Part shown: positions 1 through 6,998 of the stretch, one piece after another
How positions within the stretch are numbered: the stretch's first letter is position 1
Layout of the letters: each line of letters starts with the position of its first letter
DNA from: an uncultured bacterium
GTDB taxonomy: Bacteria > Bacillota > Clostridia > Lachnospirales > Lachnospiraceae
Direction: 5' to 3'
Length of the DNA: 11,302 bases
NCBI GenBank assembly: GCA_905214955.1
Contig: CAJMON010000086.1
Location: forward strand, 1-11,302
Position numbers and translations under genes: made by a program
Notes under the pieces: model-generated
The model's input: the letters and a program-made list of their open reading frames with translations, nothing else
The model's database searches: none
What the model was told of the DNA's origin: nothing

Positions 1-34
1 CGCGATATGCGAATATTTGGGAGGATTGTGAGAG

Positions 35-60
35 TGCGGAGCACGGAGCAATCCGTGGTA
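35..60 (+). repeat. Hairpin element copy A, upstream of rqcP
   Basis: Bases 42-47 pair perfectly with 52-57 around a GCAA loop (48-51), a GNRA-type tetraloop. The stem is preceded by TGCGGA (35-40) and followed by GTA (58-60). A related element lies at 9493-9521 with the same layout and two compensatory pair changes. A longer alternative pairing, GGATTG (23-28) with CAATCC (49-54), and a possible closing pair of 5-10 with 71-76, are also visible. No start codon with an open frame of any length lies in bases 1-100, so this is probably the non-coding leader of rqcP and not the tail of a gene. I do not recognise a named RNA family. Confidence 0.5.
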
Positions 61-100
61 ATTATAAAAAGCGTATAGCAAGAAGAAAGGACAATCAATT

Positions 101-340
101 ATGAGATTAGACAAATTTTTAAAGGTGTCACGCTTAATCAAGCGCCGCACCGTGGCAAATGAAGCTTGTGACGCAGGCAGGGTCATGGTCAATGACCGCC
201 CGGCGAAGGCGTCTGTGAACGTCAAAGAAGGGGACATTATTGAGATTCAGTTTGGAACAAAATCCGTAAAAGTACAGGTAGAAAATGTACAGGAGACAGT
301 GAAAAAAGAAGCAGCCGAGCAGATGTACAAATATCTGTAA
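101..340 (+). CDS. rqcP: RqcP/YabO, S4-domain ribosome-associated quality control protein
   Basis: This 79-residue protein is almost entirely a single S4 RNA-binding domain, opening with MRLDKFLKVSRLIKRR, the usual start of the Hsp15/YabO family, and continuing with a GRVMVN...K-G-D-I-I-E pattern (about residues 26-48). In B. subtilis the homologue RqcP works with RqcH on obstructed 50S subunits carrying peptidyl-tRNA and supports C-terminal alanine tailing of stalled chains; that role is taken from the family. Its length matches short Firmicute RqcP and not the longer E. coli Hsp15. The ATG has AAAGGA at 86-91, nine bases upstream. It is the first gene of the yabO-yabP-yabQ-divIC block, with 67 bases to yabP. 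The C-terminus is charged and looks complete. Confidence 0.93.
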   Translation: MRLDKFLKVSRLIKRRTVANEACDAGRVMVNDRPAKASVNVKEGDIIEIQFGTKSVKVQVENVQETVKKEAAEQMYKYL

Positions 341-349
341 AGGATTCCG

Positions 350-378
350 GCATCTTTTCCTTTCCGGTTTCATATATT
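350..378 (+). promoter_or_regulatory. Candidate sigma-E-type promoter for yabP-yabQ
   Basis: GCATCTT at 350-356 differs by one base from the sigma-E -35 form KMATATT, and CATATATT at 371-378 matches six of eight positions of the sigma-E -10 form CATACAMT. The 14-base spacer is usual for sigma-E. The start of transcription would be near 384-386, about 25 bases before the yabP ATG. Known yabP and yabQ genes belong to the mother-cell sigma-E regulon, which makes the position meaningful. It is inferred from motif matching only. Confidence 0.4.
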
Positions 379-407
379 TTAGAAAACGAAAAGCACGGAG
401 TGGGTGC

Positions 408-698
408 ATGGAAGAGAAGCAGACGGCAGTGGCTTTGACGCACCGGATTGCAGTGACAGGGAGACATACCGGGACGATTACAGGAGTATCGGATGTACTT
501 TCTTTTGATGAGGGCGAGATCATACTGGAGACAGAACTGGGAACGCTGACGATAAAAGGACAGGAGCTTCACATAAACCGGCTGACTTTGGAGCAGGGAG
601 AAGCGGATATCGACGGCAAGATTGACAGTCTGGTCTACTCTGGAAGTGCAGGGAAAAAAGGAAAAGGCGAAAGCTTTCTGGGGAGGCTGTTTCGGTGA
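408..698 (+). CDS. yabP: Sporulation protein YabP
   Basis: A 96-residue protein recognised as YabP (YabP/YqfC family). It contains the family's run of short beta strands: an N-terminal segment with THRIAVTGRHTGTITGV (about residues 11-27), then DVLSFDEGEIILETELGTLTIKG (29-51), followed by HINRLTLEQGEADIDGKIDSLVY (54-76). The last 20 residues are rich in Gly and Lys and probably flexible. It is a small mother-cell sporulation protein; in Bacillus it is made under sigma-E, and its precise biochemical role is not established. GGAG at 397-400 lies seven bases before the ATG. The stop TGA overlaps the GTG start of yabQ in a GTGA junction, so the two are very likely translationally coupled. Confidence 0.9.
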   Translation: MEEKQTAVALTHRIAVTGRHTGTITGVSDVLSFDEGEIILETELGTLTIKGQELHINRLTLEQGEADIDGKIDSLVYSGSAGKKGKGESFLGRLFR

Positions 699-1168
699 GT
701 ATCAGCGGGCAGATCTCCCAGGAAGCACGTTTTTTTCTGATTTCTGTATTGGCCGGGGCAGCCTTCCTCTTTGGATATGGACTGATCCGGGGAGTGAGAA
801 GGGAATTCCCGGCAGGGCGCATCCGCACAGGACTGGAAGATTTTTTTTACTGGGCCTGTGCGGGTGCTGTTTTTTTCCTCATTACATTTCTGGAAAACAG
901 TGGAATGGTGCGGGGATTCTCCCTGGCAGGTATGTGTTTTGGCATGTTTTTGTACTACAAAATGCTGGATAGACTGGTTGTGGCGGTATTTGCAGAAATT
1001 CTGCATATCCTGTTTTACCCGATTCGATTTATGACAAAAAAGACAGGTACTTTTTTTCGAAAAATATTGAAAATGTGTAAAAAAAAGGTTACAATGTCAA
1101 TAAGTAAGGCAAAGGGGAAACAGACAGGAAGGGTAAAGAATGAGAAGAAGAAGAAGACGCAGAAATAG
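695..1168 (+). CDS. yabQ: Spore cortex membrane protein YabQ
   Basis: A 157-residue integral membrane protein placed directly after yabP, as in other endospore formers. Hydrophobic segments are seen at about residues 13-31, 50-66, 75-91 and 94-110. A strongly basic cytoplasmic-type tail rich in Lys follows (about 111-157). YabQ of B. subtilis sits in mother-cell membranes around the forespore and is needed for cortex formation; the role here is inferred from family and position. The start is GTG at 695, overlapping the yabP stop by four bases, with GGGAGG at 681-686 eight bases upstream. Its 3' end overlaps the start of divIC by 29 bases, and the last 100 bases also appear to carry a promoter for divIC (1067-1095). 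Confidence 0.88.
   Translation: MSISGQISQEARFFLISVLAGAAFLFGYGLIRGVRREFPAGRIRTGLEDFFYWACAGAVFFLITFLENSGMVRGFSLAGMCFGMFLYYKMLDRLVVAVFAEILHILFYPIRFMTKKTGTFFRKILKMCKKKVTMSISKAKGKQTGRVKNEKKKKTQK
1067..1095 (+). promoter_or_regulatory. Sigma-A-like promoter for divIC inside yabQ
   Basis: TTGAAA (1067-1072) and TACAAT (1090-1095) are separated by exactly 17 bases. The two hexamers match the vegetative consensus at five of six positions each. Transcription would start near 1102, about 38 bases before the divIC ATG. This would let the division gene be expressed in growing cells although the two genes before it are sporulation genes. The region is A-rich, which raises the chance of an accidental match. 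Confidence 0.5.
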
Positions 1169-1439
1169 CAACCGGCGTGGCATGGTATGTATTTCTGCGA
1201 TTGTTGGCGTTCTGCTGATCACCCTGGCTTTCCAGAGCAGAAAGCTGGAGACAAAGAATGTACTTTATACACAGCAGCTTGCACAGGTGAATGGTCAGCT
1301 TGCATCAGAAAAAGAACGTACACAAGAGATCGAAAACATGGAAGAATACATGAAGACGGACGAATATGTAGAAGACGTAGCCAGGGACAAGCTTGGGCTG
1401 GTTTACGAAGGAGAGACCGTTTTCAAGCCTTCTAACTAA
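1140..1439 (+). CDS. divIC: Septum formation initiator DivIC (FtsB-like)
   Basis: A 99-residue bitopic membrane protein with the FtsB/DivIC layout. It has a very basic cytoplasmic N-terminus with seven arginines in a row (residues 2-8), one transmembrane helix at about 15-31, a coiled coil at about 34-70, and the conserved C-terminal segment with ARDKLGLVYEGETVF (about 81-95). DivIC joins FtsL and DivIB (FtsQ) at the division septum and activates late divisome assembly; this is family knowledge. AGGAAGGG at 1126-1133 lies six bases before the ATG. The gene overlaps yabQ by 29 bases in another frame. A clear terminator follows 25 bases after the stop, closing this part of the cluster. Confidence 0.92.
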   Translation: MRRRRRRRNSNRRGMVCISAIVGVLLITLAFQSRKLETKNVLYTQQLAQVNGQLASEKERTQEIENMEEYMKTDEYVEDVARDKLGLVYEGETVFKPSN

Positions 1440-1463
1440 AAGTACATAAGAAAAGAGCTGTGA

Positions 1464-1492
1464 GGCTCCCGCTGTTTGGCGGGGGTCTTTTT
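1464..1492 (+). terminator. Rho-independent terminator after divIC
   Basis: The arms 1464-1472 and 1479-1487 form a nine-pair GC-rich stem, including two G-T wobbles, around a six-base loop. Five T residues follow at 1488-1492. It separates the yabO-divIC unit from spoIIE. It also lies inside the open frame that extends upstream of spoIIE, which argues against a start codon before it. Confidence 0.85.
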
Positions 1493-1533
1493 CGTTGTTA
1501 TAGAACGGTGAATCTTTTGAAAGTCTCCGCGGT

Positions 1534-1567
1534 TTTGACAGGATTTGCAGGCGGTATCGGTTATAAT
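1534..1567 (+). promoter_or_regulatory. Spo0A-type sigma-A promoter for spoIIE (21-bp spacer)
   Basis: A perfect TTGACA (1535-1540) and a perfect TATAAT (1562-1567) are separated by 21 bases, too far for ordinary sigma-A use. Well-spaced hexamers of this kind are a known property of the B. subtilis spoIIE and spoIIG promoters, which need phosphorylated Spo0A bound next to the -35 region. TTTGACA (1534-1540) is the complement of TGTCAAA, a close variant of the 0A box TGTCGAA, and TTTGAAA at 1516-1522 is a weaker second candidate. The inferred start of transcription is near 1574, giving a leader of about 63 nt. Confidence 0.7.
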
Positions 1568-1636
1568 AGAGGGCAGCCTATTGGAAGCAAAATAAAAAAG
1601 AACGGGGCCGGCAAGAGCAAAACAGGAGGTCATGAC

Positions 1637-3031
1637 ATGGGGGAGTATTTTGACACAGCCGTTCTGGAGCCTGGGAAAGAGCGTCTGGAGGGATATGCCC
1701 AGGCTTTTCAGAAGCTTTCCGATACATTCCGGGAAATGCCCACGAAACGGGAGCAGTTGTCCGGGGAAGAAATCCGGGGAATTTTTCAGGATGTGCAGGA
1801 AACCGTATGCGCGTTCTGCAGGCGCAGGGAAATCTGCTGGGAGCGGCAGTATTACCGGACATACCGACAGATTTATGCCTGCTTAAATGCAGCGGAGACC
1901 AAAGAAACCAGCCAAGAGGAAAACACGGAATTCTGGGACAGATGCCTTCACAGAATCCGGCTGGAGGATGTGGTGGCAGACAGTTTCCGGCGGGCAAGGC
2001 TAAACCTTCTGTGGAGCAACCGTCTTTTGGAAACCAGGCTTGCCATGGTGGAGCAGATGGAACAGACGGCAGCTATTATCCGGCGGGCAGCAAACAGCGT
2101 GTATGACATGAAGCGGGTGGAAGGGCTGAAACGCTATCAGATTGATGCGGGGATGCGCACCCACGGCCTTCAGGTACAGGAGGCATGGATTCTGGAAAAA
2201 GGAGAAAACTGGTTTGAGCTGTATCTGACTCTGCGGACGTCCAGAAAGAGCCGGTGCATTCCGGTAAAAGAGGCGGCCTGGTGGCTGTCCGGATATTTTG
2301 GACAGGAAATGATGCCCACATTTGACAGCAGAATGATCATCAACAGGGAATACAGCACCGTATGCTTTACCCCGGTGCCGCTGTATCAGATGCTGGGAGG
2401 CGTGGCAAGGGCCACCAGAGAAGGCGAAGTCATTTCCGGTGACAACTTTTCCATTTTCCGGCAGAACAATGGGCAGATGATTTTAAGCATTTCCGATGGT
2501 ATGGGCTCCGGTCCTTCCGCATATCGAGAAAGTGAGCAGGTGATAGAACTGTTGGAACAGTTTTTAGAAGCAGGATTTCGCAAAGAAACGGCTGTGCGGC
2601 TCATCCATGCGGCACTGATGCTTCAGGACAACGGAAGTTTTTCTTCCATTGATCTGTGTACCGTGGATCTGTTTACAGGCCTCTGCGAATTTTTAAAAAT
2701 CGGTGCGGCGGCTACGTTTCTGAGACGTACCGGCTGGGTGGAAGAGATTCTGTCCACCAGCGCGCCTGCAGGACTGACTCAGGAGATTGAGATGGAAACA
2801 GTAAAACGCCAGCTGGAACCAGGAAATTTTGTGGTGATGGTGTCAGACGGTGTACTGGATTCCCTACCTCAGGAGGATGCAGATGGGGTGCTGAAAGAAA
2901 TCGTTGCTGCTCAGGAGACGGAAAATGCGGCGGAAATGGCGGAAAACATCATCAAAGAAGTGCTGCGTATGGGCCAATGCAGGCCGGAGGACGATATGAC
3001 CGTGCTGGTGGGTGGTTTCTGGGAACGGTAG
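1637..3031 (+). CDS. spoIIE: SpoIIE-type PP2C phosphatase lacking the membrane domain
   Basis: A 464-residue protein matching the central and C-terminal parts of SpoIIE, the phosphatase that dephosphorylates SpoIIAA to switch on forespore sigma-F. The N-terminal part carries a C-x2-C-x5-C motif (C58, C61, C67) of the SpoIIE cysteine region, then a long helical region. The C-terminal PP2C domain has ISDGMGSG (D287), VSDGVLD (D404) and the terminal EDDMTVLV (D452/D453), so the metal-binding aspartates are present. Full-length SpoIIE is about 800 residues and begins with about ten membrane helices; none are encoded here, and only 197 bases separate the gene from divIC. The ATG at 1637 was chosen because AGGAGG (1624-1629) lies seven bases upstream. 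The open frame reaches back to 1460 but crosses the divIC terminator and the promoter. Its place between divIC and tilS supports orthology with spoIIE. Confidence 0.87.
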   Translation: MGEYFDTAVLEPGKERLEGYAQAFQKLSDTFREMPTKREQLSGEEIRGIFQDVQETVCAFCRRREICWERQYYRTYRQIYACLNAAETKETSQEENTEFWDRCLHRIRLEDVVADSFRRARLNLLWSNRLLETRLAMVEQMEQTAAIIRRAANSVYDMKRVEGLKRYQIDAGMRTHGLQVQEAWILEKGENWFELYLTLRTSRKSRCIPVKEAAWWLSGYFGQEMMPTFDSRMIINREYSTVCFTPVPLYQMLGGVARATREGEVISGDNFSIFRQNNGQMILSISDGMGSGPSAYRESEQVIELLEQFLEAGFRKETAVRLIHAALMLQDNGSFSSIDLCTVDLFTGLCEFLKIGAAATFLRRTGWVEEILSTSAPAGLTQEIEMETVKRQLEPGNFVVMVSDGVLDSLPQEDADGVLKEIVAAQETENAAEMAENIIKEVLRMGQCRPEDDMTVLVGGFWER

Positions 3032-3039
3032 GGCGGTAC

Positions 3040-3069
3040 TTGCAAAGCCGCGGCATTTTGCGGTATAGT
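3040..3069 (+). promoter_or_regulatory. Sigma-A-like promoter for tilS-hpt-ftsH
   Basis: TTGCAA (3040-3045) and TATAGT (3064-3069) are 18 bases apart and lie just after the spoIIE stop. They would give an RNA starting near 3076. A strong GGGAGG sequence follows at 3084-3089, but no start codon stands at a suitable distance after it. No terminator is visible between spoIIE and this site, so some read-through from spoIIE is possible. Confidence 0.5.
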
Positions 3070-3153
3070 AATAAAAGCACTGTGGGAGGAAAAGCACGCA
3101 GAGAACAGAAATAACAGAAGGTGTACGGTCTGCAGAAGAAACAGGAAAATGAG

Positions 3154-4623
3154 ATGAAAGAAATGGAAACATATAAAGATCGCGCAGGATGCATGAAAAA
3201 AGCATTCGAAAATCTGGAAAGCAGAAATATGTTAGAGGCCGGTGACGTGGTGGCTGCAGGGGTTTCCGGAGGGGCTGATTCGGTATGCCTTCTTCTGGTG
3301 CTGAAAGCCTATGCTGAAAGCCATCCGGAAAAAAAGCTCCAGATCAAGGCAGTTCATGTGGAGCACGGCATCCGGGGCGAGGAAAGTCTGGAAGATGCCA
3401 GGTTCGTAAAAGTGCTGTGCGAACAATGGGAGATTCCTCTGACCGTTGTGTCGGAGGATGTCAGGGAAAAAGCGAGGCGGGAGCATTTGACCGTGGAGGA
3501 AGCTGGGCGTCAGGTGCGCTATCAGGCATTTGAAGAGGTGGCAGGCCCCGGCGGAAAGATTGCGGTAGCCCATAATGCGGGAGACCAGGCGGAGACTATC
3601 TTGTGGAACCTGGCCAGAGGAAGCGGAATTGCAGGCTTATGCGGAATGCGGAAAGTCCGCGGGAAAATTCTGCGGCCTCTTTTGAATGTACCGCGCAGGG
3701 AAATCGAGGTGTTTTTGCGGGAAAATGGCGTTTCCTGGAGGACAGATTCCACAAATCTGACATTGGAATATACCAGAAACAAGATCCGCAGCCAGGCAGT
3801 ACCGGCTCTGGAAAGTGTGAATGCCAGAGCAGTAGAACATTTAGGAGCCCTGGGAGAACGGATGGATAAGGTTTATGTATATCTTCTTGGAAAAGGGGAA
3901 GAATGGCTTTTGAACCACAGCTGTATTCAGACGGAAAAAATGGAGATTTCTTTTCCGGCGGAAGCATTTTTGCGGCTGGAAGAAGTGGAGCAGGACTTTG
4001 TTCTCCAGGCGGCGCTGGAGAAACTAGGAAGTGGAAGGAAAGATCTAACGGCAGTTCATCTTGCGGGAATGAAAGCACTGGCGGCATCCCAGTCCGGGAA
4101 AAAACTGTCCAATCTCCCAGGAAACCTAGAAGCCAGCCGGGATGGAAGCTGGTATCGGCTGTATGAGAAACCAAAGCAGGAAAAATCAGCGCAAGAAGCC
4201 AGGCAGGTAATGGATGAAGCAGAACTTCCGGTGCCGGGAGAAGTCCGGTATGGCAGGTGGATGGCAGCAGCAAGAAGTTTTCCCATGCCGGAGAGTGGTT
4301 TTGCGGAAGTTGAGAAAATATTTCGTAAAAATGAATATACGAAATGGCTGGATTATGATACAATAGATGATACGATTCGGTTAAGAAGCCGCAGAGCCGG
4401 GGATTATCTGACCATTGCTCCAGGATGCAGGAGAAAAAAACTGAAGCAGTATTTCATCGATGAAAAGATTCCAAAGGAAGAACGGGATAAGATCCCTCTT
4501 ATTGCATCGGGAAGCCATATTCTTCTGGCCGGACAGCGGATGAGTGAGGCCTGTAAGATAACGGATCAGACAAAAAGAATTCTGGAAATACAAATATGGG
4601 AGGAAGAAAACCATGGAAGATAA
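3154..4623 (+). CDS. tilS: tRNA(Ile)-lysidine synthetase TilS
   Basis: From this ATG the protein has 489 residues. The N-terminal PP-loop ATPase domain carries GVSGGADS at residues 36-43, which binds ATP, and the region EYTRNKIRSQAVPAL is typical of the TilS N-domain. The C-terminal substrate-binding domain shows LRSRRAGDYLTI and KKLKQYFIDEKIPKEERDKIP. TilS attaches lysine to C34 of the CAU-anticodon isoleucine tRNA so that it reads AUA, an essential step. The start is uncertain. A GTG at 3121 is in frame with no good ribosome binding site; ATG 3154 has AGGA at 3143-3146 seven bases upstream; ATG 3193 would begin closer to the usual TilS N-terminus but its AGGA is only three bases away. The end overlaps hpt by 11 bases, indicating coupled translation. 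Confidence 0.92.
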   Translation: MKEMETYKDRAGCMKKAFENLESRNMLEAGDVVAAGVSGGADSVCLLLVLKAYAESHPEKKLQIKAVHVEHGIRGEESLEDARFVKVLCEQWEIPLTVVSEDVREKARREHLTVEEAGRQVRYQAFEEVAGPGGKIAVAHNAGDQAETILWNLARGSGIAGLCGMRKVRGKILRPLLNVPRREIEVFLRENGVSWRTDSTNLTLEYTRNKIRSQAVPALESVNARAVEHLGALGERMDKVYVYLLGKGEEWLLNHSCIQTEKMEISFPAEAFLRLEEVEQDFVLQAALEKLGSGRKDLTAVHLAGMKALAASQSGKKLSNLPGNLEASRDGSWYRLYEKPKQEKSAQEARQVMDEAELPVPGEVRYGRWMAAARSFPMPESGFAEVEKIFRKNEYTKWLDYDTIDDTIRLRSRRAGDYLTIAPGCRRKKLKQYFIDEKIPKEERDKIPLIASGSHILLAGQRMSEACKITDQTKRILEIQIWEEENHGR

Positions 4624-5137
4624 GATTCGCGTATTAGTAAGTGAAGAAGAAGTAGACCGCAGAATTGCACAGCTGGGAAAAGAAATCAGCGAAGCCTACG
4701 CAGGAAAGTCCGTACATCTGATCTGCGTTTTAAAAGGAGGCGTGTTCTTTACCTGTGAGCTGGCAAAACGCATTACCGTGCCGGTATCTCTGGACTTCAT
4801 GTCTGTCAGCAGCTATGGCGCTGATACCAAGTCCAGCGGAGTGGTAAAGATCATCAAAGATCTGGATGAGCCCCTGGAAGGAAAAGACGTTCTGATTGTG
4901 GAGGATATTATTGACTCCGGACGCACTCTGGCACATCTGGTAAAGCTGCTTGGCAACAGGAATCCAAAGAGCATTTCCATCTGTACTCTTCTGGACAAAC
5001 CGGAGCGTCGTGTGACCGATGTGAAAGTAGATTATGTGGGATTCAATATCCCCGATGAGTTTGTGGTAGGATACGGACTGGACTATGACCAGAAGTACCG
5101 GAATCTGCCTTTTATCGGCGTTGTAGAGGTAGAATAA
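4613..5137 (+). CDS. hpt: Hypoxanthine phosphoribosyltransferase
   Basis: A 174-residue type I phosphoribosyltransferase. The PRPP-binding motif VEDIIDSGRT is at residues 96-105, with the acidic pair E97-D98 that contacts the ribose. LKGGVFF near residues 39-45 and the flexible loop SSYGADTKSSG near 65-75 fit the HPRT family, as does the C-terminal DYVGFNIPDEFVVGYGLDY. It makes IMP (and GMP) from the free base and PRPP in purine salvage. Length and motifs are complete. The start overlaps the tilS end, and the hpt-ftsH order is the usual Firmicute one. In Bacillus, HprT and TilS together have been linked to ftsH expression; nothing in this sequence tests that. Confidence 0.95.
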   Translation: MEDKIRVLVSEEEVDRRIAQLGKEISEAYAGKSVHLICVLKGGVFFTCELAKRITVPVSLDFMSVSSYGADTKSSGVVKIIKDLDEPLEGKDVLIVEDIIDSGRTLAHLVKLLGNRNPKSISICTLLDKPERRVTDVKVDYVGFNIPDEFVVGYGLDYDQKYRNLPFIGVVEVE

Positions 5138-5168
5138 AAAGACGCAAAAGCCAGAAAGGAGAGCAGCA

Positions 5169-6998
5169 TTGGACAACAATTTTAAAACTTCAAGAGGAAT
5201 CGGCACCTACATTCTGGCTGCTGTGGTGATCGTTCTGCTGTATTTTGTTTTCCGGAACGGATTTACGCCCAGGGAAACCTACAGCTACAATGAATTTACC
5301 AGAGCCGTGGAGTCAGATGTGGTGACAAAGGTAGATATCCATCCCAATTCACAGGTGCCTACCGGCCATCTTCTTGTATATCTGAAAGACGGCAGTGTGA
5401 AGACCGTCAACGTTTCCGATGTAAAGGAAGCAGAAGAGTGGCTGAATGAACAAGGCATTCAGAATTACCGCTATGATATTGAAAAAGAAAGCGTGATTCT
5501 GACCACTGTTCTGCCCATTATGCTGATGGGCGTGATTTTCCTGGGAATGTTTGCTTTTATGAATAAGCAGGCATCCGGAGGCGGCGGAAACAGCCGGATG
5601 ATGAATTTCGGCAAAAGCCGTGCGGTTTTGATGAATCCCAATGGAAAAAAAGTAAAATTTAAAGATGTAGCAGGTCTTCAGGAAGAAAAAGAAGATCTCC
5701 AGGAAGTAGTGGATTTCCTGAAAAATCCCAAGAAATATCTGCAGGTGGGAGCGAGAATCCCCAAAGGAGTGCTTCTTGTAGGTCCTCCGGGAACTGGTAA
5801 AACCCTTCTTGCAAAAGCAGTGGCAGGAGAAGCAGGCGTGCCGTTTTTCAGCATTTCCGGTTCTGACTTTGTGGAAATGTTTGTCGGTGTGGGAGCTTCC
5901 CGTGTGCGCGATCTGTTTACCGAGGCAAAGAGAAACGCCCCCTGTATCATTTTCATTGATGAGATTGATGCAGTGGCAAGACGCAGAGGAACTGGTCTTG
6001 GCGGCGGACATGACGAGAGAGAGCAGACCTTAAACCAGCTTCTTGTGGAGATGGATGGTTTTGGATACAACGAGGGCATTATCGTGATGGCAGCCACCAA
6101 CCGGGTGGACATTTTAGACCCGGCCATTTTACGTCCCGGCCGTTTTGACCGGAAAGTGGGAGTGGGCAGACCGGATGTGAAGGGACGCGAGGAAATCCTC
6201 CGTGTCCATGCCAGCGGAAAGCCACTTGGAGACGATGTGGACCTGAAACAGGTGGCACAGACCACAGCCGGATTTACCGGTGCAGATCTGGAAAACCTGA
6301 TGAATGAAGCAGCCATTTATGCAGCCAGAGACGGACGCAGCTACATTCAGCAGCAGGATATTAACCGTTCTTTTGTGAAGGTGGGAATCGGTGCAGAGAA
6401 ACACAGTAAAGTAATTTCCGAAAAAGAAAAGAAAATCACGGCATACCACGAAGCAGGCCATGCGATTCTCTTCCATGTGCTTCCGGATGTGGGTCCTGTG
6501 CATACCATTTCCATCATTCCGACTGGAATGGGAGCAGCAGGCTATACCATGCCTCTGCCGGAAAAAGATGAGATGTTCAACACCAAAAACAAAATGCTGC
6601 AGAACATCGAAGTTTCCTTTGGCGGCCGTGTGGCAGAAGAGCTGATCTTTGGAGATGTGACCACGGGAGCTTCCCAGGATATCAAACAGGCTACCGGACT
6701 TGCCAGAGCCATGGTGACCAAATATGGGATGTCTGACCGGGTAGGCACCATCTGCTACGGCAGTGATGACGATGAAGTCTTTATCGGACGGGATCTGGCA
6801 CACACCAGAGGATTTGGAGAAGAGACACAGAATCTCATTGATGAGGAAGTAAAACGTATCATCGACGAGGCTTATGCCAATGCAAAGAGCTGTATTCTGG
6901 AGCATATGGATGTCCTCCATAAATGTGCAGCCCTGCTCATCGAAAAAGAAAAGATCGAAAGAGCAGAGTTTGAAACACTCTTTAGTGAAAATGCATAA
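5169..6998 (+). CDS. ftsH: ATP-dependent zinc metalloprotease FtsH
   Basis: A 609-residue membrane-anchored AAA+ protease. Two transmembrane segments lie at about residues 12-28 and 112-134, enclosing a small extracytoplasmic domain. The AAA module has Walker A GPPGTGKT (205-212), Walker B IIFIDEID (260-267) and the second region of homology ATNRVDILDPAILRPGRFDR. The protease domain has the zinc site HEAGH (H427, E428, H431) with the third ligand D504 in TTGASQD. FtsH hexamers degrade misfolded membrane proteins and selected cytoplasmic regulators, and in Bacillus are needed for sporulation. The start is TTG at 5169, supported by AAAGGAGAG at 5155-5163; no ATG stands nearby in frame. It lies 31 bases after hpt with no terminator between, so it is probably co-transcribed. 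A Gly-rich linker (about 137-142) joins the second helix to the AAA domain. Confidence 0.97.
   Translation: MDNNFKTSRGIGTYILAAVVIVLLYFVFRNGFTPRETYSYNEFTRAVESDVVTKVDIHPNSQVPTGHLLVYLKDGSVKTVNVSDVKEAEEWLNEQGIQNYRYDIEKESVILTTVLPIMLMGVIFLGMFAFMNKQASGGGGNSRMMNFGKSRAVLMNPNGKKVKFKDVAGLQEEKEDLQEVVDFLKNPKKYLQVGARIPKGVLLVGPPGTGKTLLAKAVAGEAGVPFFSISGSDFVEMFVGVGASRVRDLFTEAKRNAPCIIFIDEIDAVARRRGTGLGGGHDEREQTLNQLLVEMDGFGYNEGIIVMAATNRVDILDPAILRPGRFDRKVGVGRPDVKGREEILRVHASGKPLGDDVDLKQVAQTTAGFTGADLENLMNEAAIYAARDGRSYIQQQDINRSFVKVGIGAEKHSKVISEKEKKITAYHEAGHAILFHVLPDVGPVHTISIIPTGMGAAGYTMPLPEKDEMFNTKNKMLQNIEVSFGGRVAEELIFGDVTTGASQDIKQATGLARAMVTKYGMSDRVGTICYGSDDDEVFIGRDLAHTRGFGEETQNLIDEEVKRIIDEAYANAKSCILEHMDVLHKCAALLIEKEKIERAEFETLFSENA

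Noticed and set aside
1..100. The 3' end of an upstream gene such as hup at the left edge
   Set aside because: Two frames stay open for 75-100 bases, but their translations do not resemble HU or another expected neighbour, and the stretch is better explained as hairpin-forming leader.
1460..1636. N-terminal extension of spoIIE to an upstream ATG
   Set aside because: The extension would cover the divIC terminator and the TTGACA/TATAAT promoter. The ATG at 1637 has an ideal AGGAGG.
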